A stretch of 48,425 bases of DNA, from contig CAIMMM010000067.1 of NCBI GenBank assembly GCA_903842575.1, positions 1 to 48,425 on the forward strand. Reading direction: 5' to 3'. A program made the translations under genes and the position numbers. The notes beneath the pieces are model-generated. The model saw nothing but the letters and a program-made list of their open reading frames with translations, was not told where the DNA came from and did no database searches. Below, one piece after another: positions 41,796 through 48,425 of the stretch (its first letter is position 1; every line of letters begins with the position of its first letter). This stretch comes from an uncultured Bacteroidota bacterium (GTDB taxonomy: Bacteria > Bacteroidota > Bacteroidia > Flavobacteriales > Flavobacteriaceae).

Positions 41796-43772
41796 TTGAT
41801 AACTCGCGAAACAATAGATAAAGTTTTTGAAACCGCACGTGTGGAAGAAGTCATTGGTGATTTTGTCCAACTAAAACGTGCCGGTAGCAATTACAAAGGG
41901 CTAAGTCCATTTTCGGATGAACGATCCCCTTCGTTTATGGTTTCACCCGTAAAGCAAATTTGGAAAGATTTCAGTTCTGGAAAAGGAGGAAGTGTTGTAA
42001 CCTTTTTAATGGAACACGAACATTTTACCTATCCGGAAGCGATTCGGTTTTTGGCAAAAAAATACAATATTGAAATTGAAGAAACCGAGCTTTCGCAAGA
42101 TGAAAAAATAGAAGCCAACGAAAAAGAAAGCATGTATTTGGTTTCTGAATTTGCCAAAACCTATTTTCACGAAACACTTTTAAATTCAGAAGAAGGAAAG
42201 GCAATTGGGTTGTCCTATTTTAAAGAACGTGGTTTTACTAGTGAAACCATCACTAAATTTGGATTGGGGTATTCCCCCGAAACCTGGGATGCTTTTACCA
42301 AAGAAGCTTTGTCCAAAGGATATCAGTTGGACTATCTCGAAAAAGTGGGTTTGACCATTGTAAAAGAGGACAAGCAATTTGATAGATTTAAAGGAAGAGT
42401 AATGTTTCCCATCCAAAGTTTATCGGGACGAAATCTAGGTTTTGGAGGCAGAATATTAAACAATGATAAAAAAGCAGCCAAATATTTAAATTCTCCCGAA
42501 AGCGAAATTTACCATAAAAGTAAAGTGCTTTACGGAATTTTCCATGCCAAACAAGCCATTGCCAAACAAAACAATTGTTATTTGGTGGAAGGATATACCG
42601 ATGTGATTCAACTCCATCAAGCGGGAATTGAAAATGTTGTTGCCTCATCGGGAACCGCATTAACACCGGATCAAATCCGATTGGTAAATCGCTTAACGAA
42701 AAATATTACCGTGCTTTTTGATGGTGATGCGGCCGGACTTCGAGCGTCTATTCGTGGAATTGATTTAATTTTGGAAGAAGGGATGAATGTAAAAGTTTGC
42801 ACCTTCCCCGATGGTGATGATCCCGATAGTTTTGCCAGAAAGAATTCCTATGAAGATTTAATTTACTATTTAGAAAATAACGCCAAAGATTTCATTCAAT
42901 TCAAAGCCTCGCTTTTGATGAATGAAGCCAATAATGATCCTATTAAAAAAGCCGATTTGATTCGGGATATGGTAGTAAGTATTTCCAAAATTCCGGACAG
43001 AATTAAAAGAGAAGTTTATATTCAAGAGTGCGCGCGCATCATGGATATTTCAGAACAAGTATTGCAAAATACGTTAGCACAACTCGTCCAAAAAGATATT
43101 GCTGAAGCTGGAAAAAAACTCAAACTAGAACAAAAATCATTTGAAGTTGTAAGGGATGATGTTACCATTGCCAATGAAAAAATTAATATCATTTATGAAT
43201 TGGAACGAAAAATTATCGAAATGCTTTTGCTTTATGGTTCAAAAGAAGAAGATTTTGAAGATATTTTACTCAAAACAAATGAAGAAGGGGAAACGGTTGA
43301 GTTTTTAGAAGTAAACAATTATAAGGTTTTTGAGCGTATTTATTTAAGTCTTCAAGAAGACGAAGTAGAATTGGCAAATCCTCTTTTTAGATCAATCTAT
43401 AATGGATTAATAACCTATTTTAATAATGCCGAAGTTTTCAATATTGAGCATTACTTAATGCAATTATCTTCTGATGACGCTCAGATTGTAACCGATATTT
43501 TAATGCAAGAAGAAAGAGAATCACTGCACAATTGGGAAACGAAACACATTTATGTAAAGCATAAAGAACAATCCATTAGTCAATATGTTACAGAAACGAT
43601 CGTTTCACTTCGGGAATATTTAATCAACAAACTGATTGGAGATTTAATGAACGATTACGCCAATAATCCTGAGGTTGATTTGGAAGAAATTAAAGCAACT
43701 GTGAATGATTATAATAAATTGAAAGTAAATTTAACCAACAGAATTGGCAGAATACGATCCACGTATAATTAA
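41796..43772 (+). CDS. dnaG: DNA primase, zinc-ligand-free N-terminus
   Basis: This 658-aa primase should make RNA primers for replication. The N-terminal zinc-ribbon region is recognisable (FKGLSPF-type, residues ~33-75) but the four ligands are replaced by Ser37, Ser40, Asp58 and Ser61. The RNA polymerase core has LVEGYTDVIQL, the TOPRIM Glu/Asp pair, VLFDGDAAG and DGDDPDS, and the C-terminal ~200 residues form the helicase-binding domain. The start is TTG at 41796, matching the MI-type N-terminus of homologues; it overlaps a TAATTTTG octamer, which I regard as chance. A strong bidirectional terminator follows the stop. Confidence 0.93.
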   Translation: MITRETIDKVFETARVEEVIGDFVQLKRAGSNYKGLSPFSDERSPSFMVSPVKQIWKDFSSGKGGSVVTFLMEHEHFTYPEAIRFLAKKYNIEIEETELSQDEKIEANEKESMYLVSEFAKTYFHETLLNSEEGKAIGLSYFKERGFTSETITKFGLGYSPETWDAFTKEALSKGYQLDYLEKVGLTIVKEDKQFDRFKGRVMFPIQSLSGRNLGFGGRILNNDKKAAKYLNSPESEIYHKSKVLYGIFHAKQAIAKQNNCYLVEGYTDVIQLHQAGIENVVASSGTALTPDQIRLVNRLTKNITVLFDGDAAGLRASIRGIDLILEEGMNVKVCTFPDGDDPDSFARKNSYEDLIYYLENNAKDFIQFKASLLMNEANNDPIKKADLIRDMVVSISKIPDRIKREVYIQECARIMDISEQVLQNTLAQLVQKDIAEAGKKLKLEQKSFEVVRDDVTIANEKINIIYELERKIIEMLLLYGSKEEDFEDILLKTNEEGETVEFLEVNNYKVFERIYLSLQEDEVELANPLFRSIYNGLITYFNNAEVFNIEHYLMQLSSDDAQIVTDILMQEERESLHNWETKHIYVKHKEQSISQYVTETIVSLREYLINKLIGDLMNDYANNPEVDLEEIKATVNDYNKLKVNLTNRIGRIRSTYN

Positions 43773-43800
43773 AAAAACCACTCAAATGAGTGGTTTTTTT
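43771..43800. terminator. bidirectional terminator between dnaG and the LuxR-type gene
   Basis: AAAAAAACCACTC (43771-43783) pairs perfectly with GAGTGGTTTTTTT (43788-43800) around AAAT. Both strands have a T-run of seven, so it should terminate dnaG and the convergent NarL-type gene. Confidence 0.92.
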
Positions 43801-43805
43801 TGGTT

Positions 43806-44435
43806 TTAAACTATTTCTAGTGTTTTGGCTTTGTTGACCAAATCTACTAGATTCGTTACATTAAGTTTCGTTAAAAGCCTTAATTTGTAAGTACTAATGG
43901 TTTTTTCGTTAAGGTTTAAAATCTTAGAGATTTCATTGTTCTTTTTGCCATCACTCAAGAAACGAAGTACTTCAATTTCGCGATTGGAAAGTTTTCTATA
44001 CAATCGCTCGCTTTTATTTTGTTTGGCTATTAAAGCTAAACTTTTCTTGATTTCCTCATTAAGGATAATTTGCCCTTGATGAACTTTGATGATAATTGTC
44101 CCTAAATTTTCAAGCTTAGATGTTTTGTGCACATATCCACCACAACCCGCTTTTATAGCGTTTGGCGCATAAATGTGTTCAGACAATCCGCTGAAAATAA
44201 TAACTTTTGTTTTTGGGAAATTTTTAATGATTGCTTTTACTTCATAAATACTTTTTAGTCCTTCAAGCTCTAAATCAATAATTAAAATGTTAATTTCTTT
44301 ATTTCTTAAGGCGTCTGGAATCATAAAAAAATTTCCAACGTTCGAAACAACGTTTATTTCGGCGTGGTCTTTAAAATAGGATTTTATCCCAAAATGGACA
44401 ACGGGATAGTTGTCCGCAATACATACATTTATCAT
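43806..44435 (-). CDS. NarL/FixJ-type (LuxR) response regulator
   Basis: This 209-aa protein has a receiver domain (residues 1-~120; Asp8, phospho-acceptor Asp54 in ILIIDLELEG, Lys in VHKTSKL) and a C-terminal LuxR-type HTH (~145-200: LSNREIEVLRFLSDGKKNNE ... LNEKTISTYK). It should bind DNA as a dimer after phosphorylation. No kinase gene is adjacent; its partner may be one of the kinases in this window or elsewhere. It lies downstream of nadE on the same strand with an 84-nt gap. Confidence 0.93.
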   Translation of the reverse strand: MINVCIADNYPVVHFGIKSYFKDHAEINVVSNVGNFFMIPDALRNKEINILIIDLELEGLKSIYEVKAIIKNFPKTKVIIFSGLSEHIYAPNAIKAGCGGYVHKTSKLENLGTIIIKVHQGQIILNEEIKKSLALIAKQNKSERLYRKLSNREIEVLRFLSDGKKNNEISKILNLNEKTISTYKLRLLTKLNVTNLVDLVNKAKTLEIV

Positions 44436-44519
44436 AACTGTGGTATTAAATGAAAAACTCGTAGAATTATCTTTGTAAAGTTAATAAAAAAATTAAACAA
44501 ATGTTAATTTTAAAAAAAA

Positions 44520-45326
44520 TTATTTCAATTTATTTGGGATTATACATACAGGTATTGGTATCATTTTATGCTGATTGATCAAATTTAATTTCTTATAAAT
44601 ATCAAAAACAGTATGTTCTCTTTCGCTAAAATTAGTTGTTTTAATTTTGTTTTTATCAGTAATCATGGCCCATTCTAATTCGTCATAACTTGCGCCCAGT
44701 TGGTCTTCGTCGGTTCTGTCATCTCCAAAAAGTCCATCGGTTGGCGCTGCATTTAAAATTGAATGGGGAACTTTTAGGAACTGTGCTAATGCATAGACAT
44801 CAGATTTCATTAAGTCAGCTATTGGGCTAATATCAACACCGCCGTCACCATATTTTGTATAAAAACCAACGCCAAAATCTTCTACTTTATTTCCTGTCCC
44901 CGCCACTAGTAGTCCATGAATTCCAGCATAATAATATAAGGTTGTCATTCGTAATCGTGCTCTTGTATTGGCTAATGATAAATGTAATTTTGCAGTGTCC
45001 TCACTATTGGGAACTGCAAGTTTAAAAGTTTCAAATGTTGAAGTCAAATCGGCTATGGAACTTTCTACATTTGGAAATCGTAATTTTAACTGTTCAATAT
45101 GTTCTTTGCCTCTATTCACTTGACTTTCATGTTGGTGTATTGGCATTTCAACACATAAAGTTTTTAATCCAGTTTGGGCACATAGTGTTGAAGTAACCGC
45201 CGAGTCAACGCCTCCAGAAATCCCAACAATAAACCCATTCATTTTAGCGTTAATTGCATATTGTTTTAGCCAATTAACAATATATAAATTTACATTTTCG
45301 AGTTGAAGAGTGCTTTTTTTAGCCAT
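44520..45326 (-). CDS. nadE: ammonia-dependent NAD+ synthetase
   Basis: This 268-aa cytoplasmic enzyme makes NAD+ from deamido-NAD+ and ammonia with ATP. The PP-loop SGGVDSA is at residues 37-43, and TGNKVEDFGVGFYTKYGDGG and DGLFGDDRTDEDQLGASYDELE are diagnostic. The protein lacks the N-terminal glutaminase domain, so it uses free ammonia. A TAACTTTG -7 element lies 38 nt upstream, back to back with the gldB -7 element. Confidence 0.96.
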   Translation of the reverse strand: MAKKSTLQLENVNLYIVNWLKQYAINAKMNGFIVGISGGVDSAVTSTLCAQTGLKTLCVEMPIHQHESQVNRGKEHIEQLKLRFPNVESSIADLTSTFETFKLAVPNSEDTAKLHLSLANTRARLRMTTLYYYAGIHGLLVAGTGNKVEDFGVGFYTKYGDGGVDISPIADLMKSDVYALAQFLKVPHSILNAAPTDGLFGDDRTDEDQLGASYDELEWAMITDKNKIKTTNFSEREHTVFDIYKKLNLINQHKMIPIPVCIIPNKLK

Positions 45327-45356
45327 TGTTTTATTAAGTTATATGAAACTGCAATG

Positions 45357-45372
45357 TATATTTGCAAAGTTA
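45357..45372. promoter_or_regulatory. back-to-back -7 elements of the divergent nadE and gldB genes
   Basis: TATATTTG on the plus strand (45357-45364, towards gldB) is immediately followed by CAAAGTTA (45365-45372), which is TAACTTTG on the minus strand (towards nadE). The shared core TTTGCAAA is palindromic, so polymerase bound in one direction should exclude the other. No -33 element at normal spacing was found on either side. Confidence 0.55.
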
Positions 45373-45427
45373 AATTAATCAAATCTTTTATCGTAAGATA
45401 TTTGATTAATAAATTAAATACAATACT

Positions 45428-46390
45428 ATGAAAAAATATTTTTTGCTACTAACTTTTTGTTTACTGCTATTTTCATGTGAAAATAAAAGCAAAGTAGAAA
45501 AGGCAGTTGAAAAAATCCCAGTAAAATTAAAAGTGATTCGCTTTGATAAAGCCTTTTTTGAATCCAAACCGCAAGATTTGCAAAATCTTAAAGCCAAATA
45601 TCCTTTCTTCTTTCCTGAAGGCAATGATGATAAAGTATGGTTAGATAAAATGCAAAATCCATTGTGGAGAGAATTACACCAAGAAGTGGAAAAAAAATAC
45701 CCAAACTTTGACACTCAAACAAGCGATATTGAATTGCTTTTCAAACATTTTAAATATTATTTTCCAGAAACGATTCTGCCCGATGTTTATACAGTGATTG
45801 CCGAAATGGATTATAACAACAAAGTGATTTATGCCAATGATAAAATGGTAATTGCTTTGGAATTATACCTCGGAAAAGACCATAAATTCTATCAATTCCC
45901 GGAATATTTAAAACAAAATTTTGAACCGAGACAACTTTTACCTGATATAGTCTCTAATTTTAGTTTAAGAAAAATTCCACCTCCTTCGGATAAAACCTTG
46001 CTTTCGCAAATGATCTATTATGGGAAACAATTGTATTTAAAAGATTTAACATTGCCTAATTATACAGATGCAGAAAAAATTGGCTATACACCAAAACATA
46101 TTGCTTGGTGTAAAGAAAATGAAAGTTATATGTGGCGTTATTTTATTGATAAAGAATTATTATATAATTCAGATTCAAAATTACCAGGTCGATTTATTAC
46201 TTTAGCGCCATTCTCAAAATTCTATTTAGAAATTGACAATGAATCTCCAGGTAGAGTTGGTACATGGATAGGTTGGCAAATTGTTCGTTCCTATATGGAC
46301 AATAATGAAGTTTCTTTGCAGGAAATGCTAAAAATGGATACCAAAGAATTATTTGAAAAATCTAAATACAAACCCAAAAAGAATGAGTAA
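45428..46390 (+). CDS. gldB: gliding motility lipoprotein GldB
   Basis: This 320-aa lipoprotein has the signal MKKYFLLLTFCLLLFSCEN with Cys17. The motifs FFPEGNDDKVWLDKM, IYANDKMVIALELYLG and PGRVGTWIGWQIV are those of GldB, an essential gliding protein of Flavobacterium, placed in the cell envelope. It overlaps the gldC start by 8 nt, and is transcribed divergently from nadE. The exact molecular role of GldB is still unclear. Confidence 0.93.
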   Translation: MKKYFLLLTFCLLLFSCENKSKVEKAVEKIPVKLKVIRFDKAFFESKPQDLQNLKAKYPFFFPEGNDDKVWLDKMQNPLWRELHQEVEKKYPNFDTQTSDIELLFKHFKYYFPETILPDVYTVIAEMDYNNKVIYANDKMVIALELYLGKDHKFYQFPEYLKQNFEPRQLLPDIVSNFSLRKIPPPSDKTLLSQMIYYGKQLYLKDLTLPNYTDAEKIGYTPKHIAWCKENESYMWRYFIDKELLYNSDSKLPGRFITLAPFSKFYLEIDNESPGRVGTWIGWQIVRSYMDNNEVSLQEMLKMDTKELFEKSKYKPKKNE

Positions 46391-46718
46391 TACCATCACT
46401 TCCGAAATTAATTTTTTAATTGAACTTGATACTAATAGAGTCCCCGAAAAACTTTCTTGGTCGGCACAAGATGGTGGCGTGGCACAGCAAGAAACCAAAG
46501 CTATTATGTTATCTGTTTGGGACAATAAAGCTCAGGAAACTATGCGAATAGATCTGTGGACCAAGGAAATGCCAGTGAATGAAATGAAACTTTTTTTCCA
46601 TCAGACTTTAGTGGCTATGGCAGATACTTTTCAACGCGCTACTGGTGATGAAAAAATGGCGGATACTATGAAAGACTTCTGTGATTATTTCGCAGAGAAA
46701 TTGGAGTTGAATAAATAA
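46383..46718 (+). CDS. gldC: gliding motility protein GldC
   Basis: This 111-aa protein is GldC, a small cytoplasmic gliding accessory protein (MSNTITSEINFLIELDTNRVP; KLSWSAQDGG; LWTKEMPVNEM). The start at 46383 lies inside the gldB 3' end with an 8-nt overlap, so the pair is translationally coupled. The frame is open to 46353, but this start matches the family N-terminus. gldC mutants glide poorly in F. johnsoniae. engB is convergent, 11 nt past its stop. Confidence 0.93.
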   Translation: MSNTITSEINFLIELDTNRVPEKLSWSAQDGGVAQQETKAIMLSVWDNKAQETMRIDLWTKEMPVNEMKLFFHQTLVAMADTFQRATGDEKMADTMKDFCDYFAEKLELNK

Positions 46719-46729
46719 ATTTACTTGAA

Positions 46730-47350
46730 TTAAAACTTATTTATATCCTTAAAAACTTCTTCATTCACAGCATCAATATAATCCAAAATAACGTCTCTTC
46801 CTGTAGCTTCGGTAGCTGAGGTTACAAAGTACTGCGGCATTTCGGCCCAATTATTGGCCAGCAATTGTTTTTTGTAAGCTGCAATGTGAGAGTCAATTTT
46901 AGTCTTGCTTATTTTGTCTGCTTTGGTGAAAACAATACAAAAAGGCACTTCGGTTTCACCGAGATAGGTGATGAACTCCAAGTCAATTTTTTGAGCTTCT
47001 AATCGAATGTCTATTAATACAAAAGCACAAACTAATTGTTGTCTGCTTTCAAAATAATCGGTAATAAATTCTTGAAAAACTTCCTTTGTTTTTTTGGAAA
47101 CACGAGCATAACCATATCCGGGTAAATCCACCAAAAACCAATTGTTATTAATTTTAAAATGATTAATAAGTTGGGTTTTCCCCGGCTTACCAGATGTTTT
47201 TGCCAAATTTTTATGATTGGTCAACATGTTAATCAAAGAAGATTTGCCAACATTGGAACGGCCAATAAAAGCATATTCGGGCAAAATTTCTTTTGGACAC
47301 AAACTAACATCAGAATTACTAATGATAAACTCGGCGGTATTAATTTTCAT
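46730..47350 (-). CDS. engB: ribosome biogenesis GTPase YsxC/EngB
   Basis: This 206-aa TRAFAC GTPase has G1 GRSNVGKSSLI, G3 DLPGYGYARVS, G4 FTKADK and G5-like VTSATEATG, all diagnostic of the YihA/EngB family, which assists assembly of the 50S subunit. Length is standard, with no extra domain. In other Flavobacterium it also lies next to an alpha/beta hydrolase gene, upstream of mraZ and the division cluster, which should begin past the right window edge. Confidence 0.95.
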   Translation of the reverse strand: MKINTAEFIISNSDVSLCPKEILPEYAFIGRSNVGKSSLINMLTNHKNLAKTSGKPGKTQLINHFKINNNWFLVDLPGYGYARVSKKTKEVFQEFITDYFESRQQLVCAFVLIDIRLEAQKIDLEFITYLGETEVPFCIVFTKADKISKTKIDSHIAAYKKQLLANNWAEMPQYFVTSATEATGRDVILDYIDAVNEEVFKDINKF

Positions 47351-47371
47351 TTTGATTGATCTTTAAAATAA

Positions 47372-47394
47372 AAAAGCACATAACAAGGGCTTTT
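47372..47394 (-). terminator. weak terminator of the hydrolase gene
   Basis: On the minus strand AAAAGC (47394-47389) pairs with GCTTTT (47377-47372) and runs into a T-rich tail. The 6-bp stem is weak; it lies between the hydrolase stop and the engB start. Confidence 0.4.
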
Positions 47395-47397
47395 TGT

Positions 47398-48162
47398 CTA
47401 TAAATGCACTTCTTTTAACCATTCATGTAAAAGTTTATTAAACTCGTCAGGATGCTCCATCATGGCAGCATGTCCACACTTGTCAATCCAATACAATTCG
47501 GAATTTGGCAGTAATCTATGAAAATCTTCCGCAACTTGAGGAGGGGTAACTTGATCATTTTTTCCCCAAATAATACAGGTTTTTACATGCATTTTTGGCA
47601 AATCTTTAGCCATATTATGACGAATAGCGCTTTTAGCAATTGTCAATGTTTTAATTACTTTTATTCTGTCATTTACAATGGCAAAAACTTCATCTACCAT
47701 TTCTTTCGAAGCACTTTTCGGGTCGTAAAATACAACCTCTGTTTTTTTCTTAATGTATTCATAATCCCCTCTTTTTGGGTAACTATCGCCCATCGCGCTT
47801 TCATAAAGTCCTGAGCTCCCGGTTATTACCAATCCAGCAACTTTTTCGGGATACATTTTTGAGTGATACAATGCAATATGACCTCCAAGTGAATTTCCTA
47901 AAAGGATTACCCGATTAAATCCTTTAAAAGTTATAAAGTCTTTTACGTATCTAGCAAATGCTTTTACATTGGTTTTTAAAAGATTTTGTGAATACAATGG
48001 CAATTCAGGAATGACTACTTTATAACCATTCTTTGAAAAATAATCGGCCACGCCATTAAAGTTGCTTAAGCCACCCATTAATCCATGTAAAACGAGTATT
48101 GGCGTGCCTTCGCCAGCTTCATAATACGTATATCTTCCTTCTTTTTTATAGTTTTCTTTCAT
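47398..48162 (-). CDS. alpha/beta hydrolase
   Basis: This 254-aa protein is an alpha/beta-hydrolase fold enzyme: oxyanion-hole motif LHGLMGG, nucleophile elbow GNSLGG with Ser91, acid in WGKNDQVTP and His in CGHAAMMEHP. Substrate unknown; related proteins are esterases, peptidases or haloalkane-like hydrolases. The frame has an ATG at 48189, but it lies in the -7 element TATATTTG (48196-48189), so ATG 48162 is chosen. It is upstream of engB on the same strand. Confidence 0.9.
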   Translation of the reverse strand: MKENYKKEGRYTYYEAGEGTPILVLHGLMGGLSNFNGVADYFSKNGYKVVIPELPLYSQNLLKTNVKAFARYVKDFITFKGFNRVILLGNSLGGHIALYHSKMYPEKVAGLVITGSSGLYESAMGDSYPKRGDYEYIKKKTEVVFYDPKSASKEMVDEVFAIVNDRIKVIKTLTIAKSAIRHNMAKDLPKMHVKTCIIWGKNDQVTPPQVAEDFHRLLPNSELYWIDKCGHAAMMEHPDEFNKLLHEWLKEVHL

Positions 48163-48188
48163 CAAAATTACAATCCTATCATAAGTCA

Positions 48189-48196
48189 CAAATATA
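48189..48196 (-). promoter_or_regulatory. -7 element for the alpha/beta hydrolase gene
   Basis: Minus-strand TATATTTG fits TAnnTTTG, 26 nt before the ATG at 48162. It overlaps a longer-frame ATG and so decides the start. Confidence 0.6.
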
Positions 48197-48330
48197 AGAT
48201 TTTATGAATATAATCTTAGATTAATTGGGATTATTTGACGCAATTGTGAAAAATTTTCTTGCTAAATTTATTCATGGTCTAATAGGTTAATTGTCAACAT
48301 AGTTTTCAAATTTTATTTTCTTTATTTTGA

Positions 48331-48356
48331 ATTAACATCAAAACACTAGTGTTAAT
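48331..48356. repeat. palindrome near the right edge, perhaps an operator
   Basis: AACACTAGTGTT (48342-48353) is a perfect 12-bp palindrome, and ATTAACA (48331-48337) with TGTTAAT (48350-48356) forms a second overlapping inverted repeat. It lies in the 263-nt gap upstream of whatever gene follows the window; in related genomes this would be mraZ. Nothing else is seen in the gap beyond the hydrolase promoter. Confidence 0.4.
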
Positions 48357-48425
48357 CTCTCTTTTTTTTGTCAAAATCTTTCAAAATCTAAGCTTTATTA
48401 ATGATATGTTAAATTTTTAGAAAAA

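Noticed and set aside
41791..41798. TAATTTTG as a -7 element for dnaG
   Set aside because: It contains the dnaG TTG start, so a transcript from here would lack the start codon, and homologues support that start. Probably chance.
44468..44475. Plus-strand TATCTTTG between the LuxR-type gene and nadE
   Set aside because: It would drive antisense transcription of nadE and has no -33 element; no gene follows in that direction.

Overview
The window is chromosomal DNA of a low-GC Bacteroidota, most likely Flavobacterium or a close relative. Four lines of evidence support this. (1) GldB and GldC gliding proteins, the T9SS plug-type protein (DUF5103) and two secreted proteins with type A T9SS C-terminal domains are present. 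(2) About twenty genes have the Bacteroidota -7 element TAnnTTTG just upstream, a few with a TTG/TTTG -33 element at 19-22 nt. (3) Shine-Dalgarno sequences are largely absent. (4) DnaG, SigE-like and plug proteins have flavobacterial-type sequences. No phage, IS element, transposase, CRISPR array or rRNA operon is visible.

Layout. 27-9349: metabolic and envelope genes (galE, an EamA exporter, a secreted M23 peptidase, fabD, a pirin, an aminotransferase, a front-end-type desaturase, rsmG, a T9SS cargo). 9459-20926: pruA, apaG, plug, a methyltransferase coupled to map, a CoA-transferase, gpmI, a DUF5916 outer-membrane protein and an L,D-transpeptidase. 20915-29201: GNAT, tRNA-Gly(TCC), pepE, a CarboxypepD_reg-like protein, a tatA-PAP2 pair, a three-gene operon with two paralogous exported proteins plus an O-methyltransferase, rlmN, a lipoprotein, and a polyprenyl synthase. 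29441-38643: a collagen-like/DUF1566 protein and a dense signalling island of two related histidine kinases (667 and 1179 aa, GAF plus multiple PAS), a receiver-first hybrid kinase, a receiver-AraC regulator and a lone receiver. 39061-41568: an ECF-type sigma factor, a putative anti-sigma factor and a beta-barrel-like protein. 41634 onward: a structured intergenic element, dnaG, a NarL-type regulator, then nadE divergent from gldB-gldC, then engB and an alpha/beta hydrolase.

The most notable signals are these. An ECF-style promoter (AACC-N16-CGTC) precedes the sigma gene, and a related site (AAAC-N16-CGTC) lies at the same 30-nt distance from the start of a lipoprotein gene. Two -7 elements stand back to back between nadE and gldB around the palindromic core TTTGCAAA. 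A perfect inverted repeat covers the -7 element of the PAS kinase next to its divergent AraC-type regulator. DnaG lacks all four zinc ligands. Three genes have -7 elements only 4-6 nt before the ATG, predicting leaderless mRNAs. A tandem pair of paralogous exported proteins is co-transcribed with an O-methyltransferase. No clearly unprecedented multigene system was found; the ECF module and the signalling island are the best candidates for new regulatory biology. All calls come from reading the sequence without database searches.
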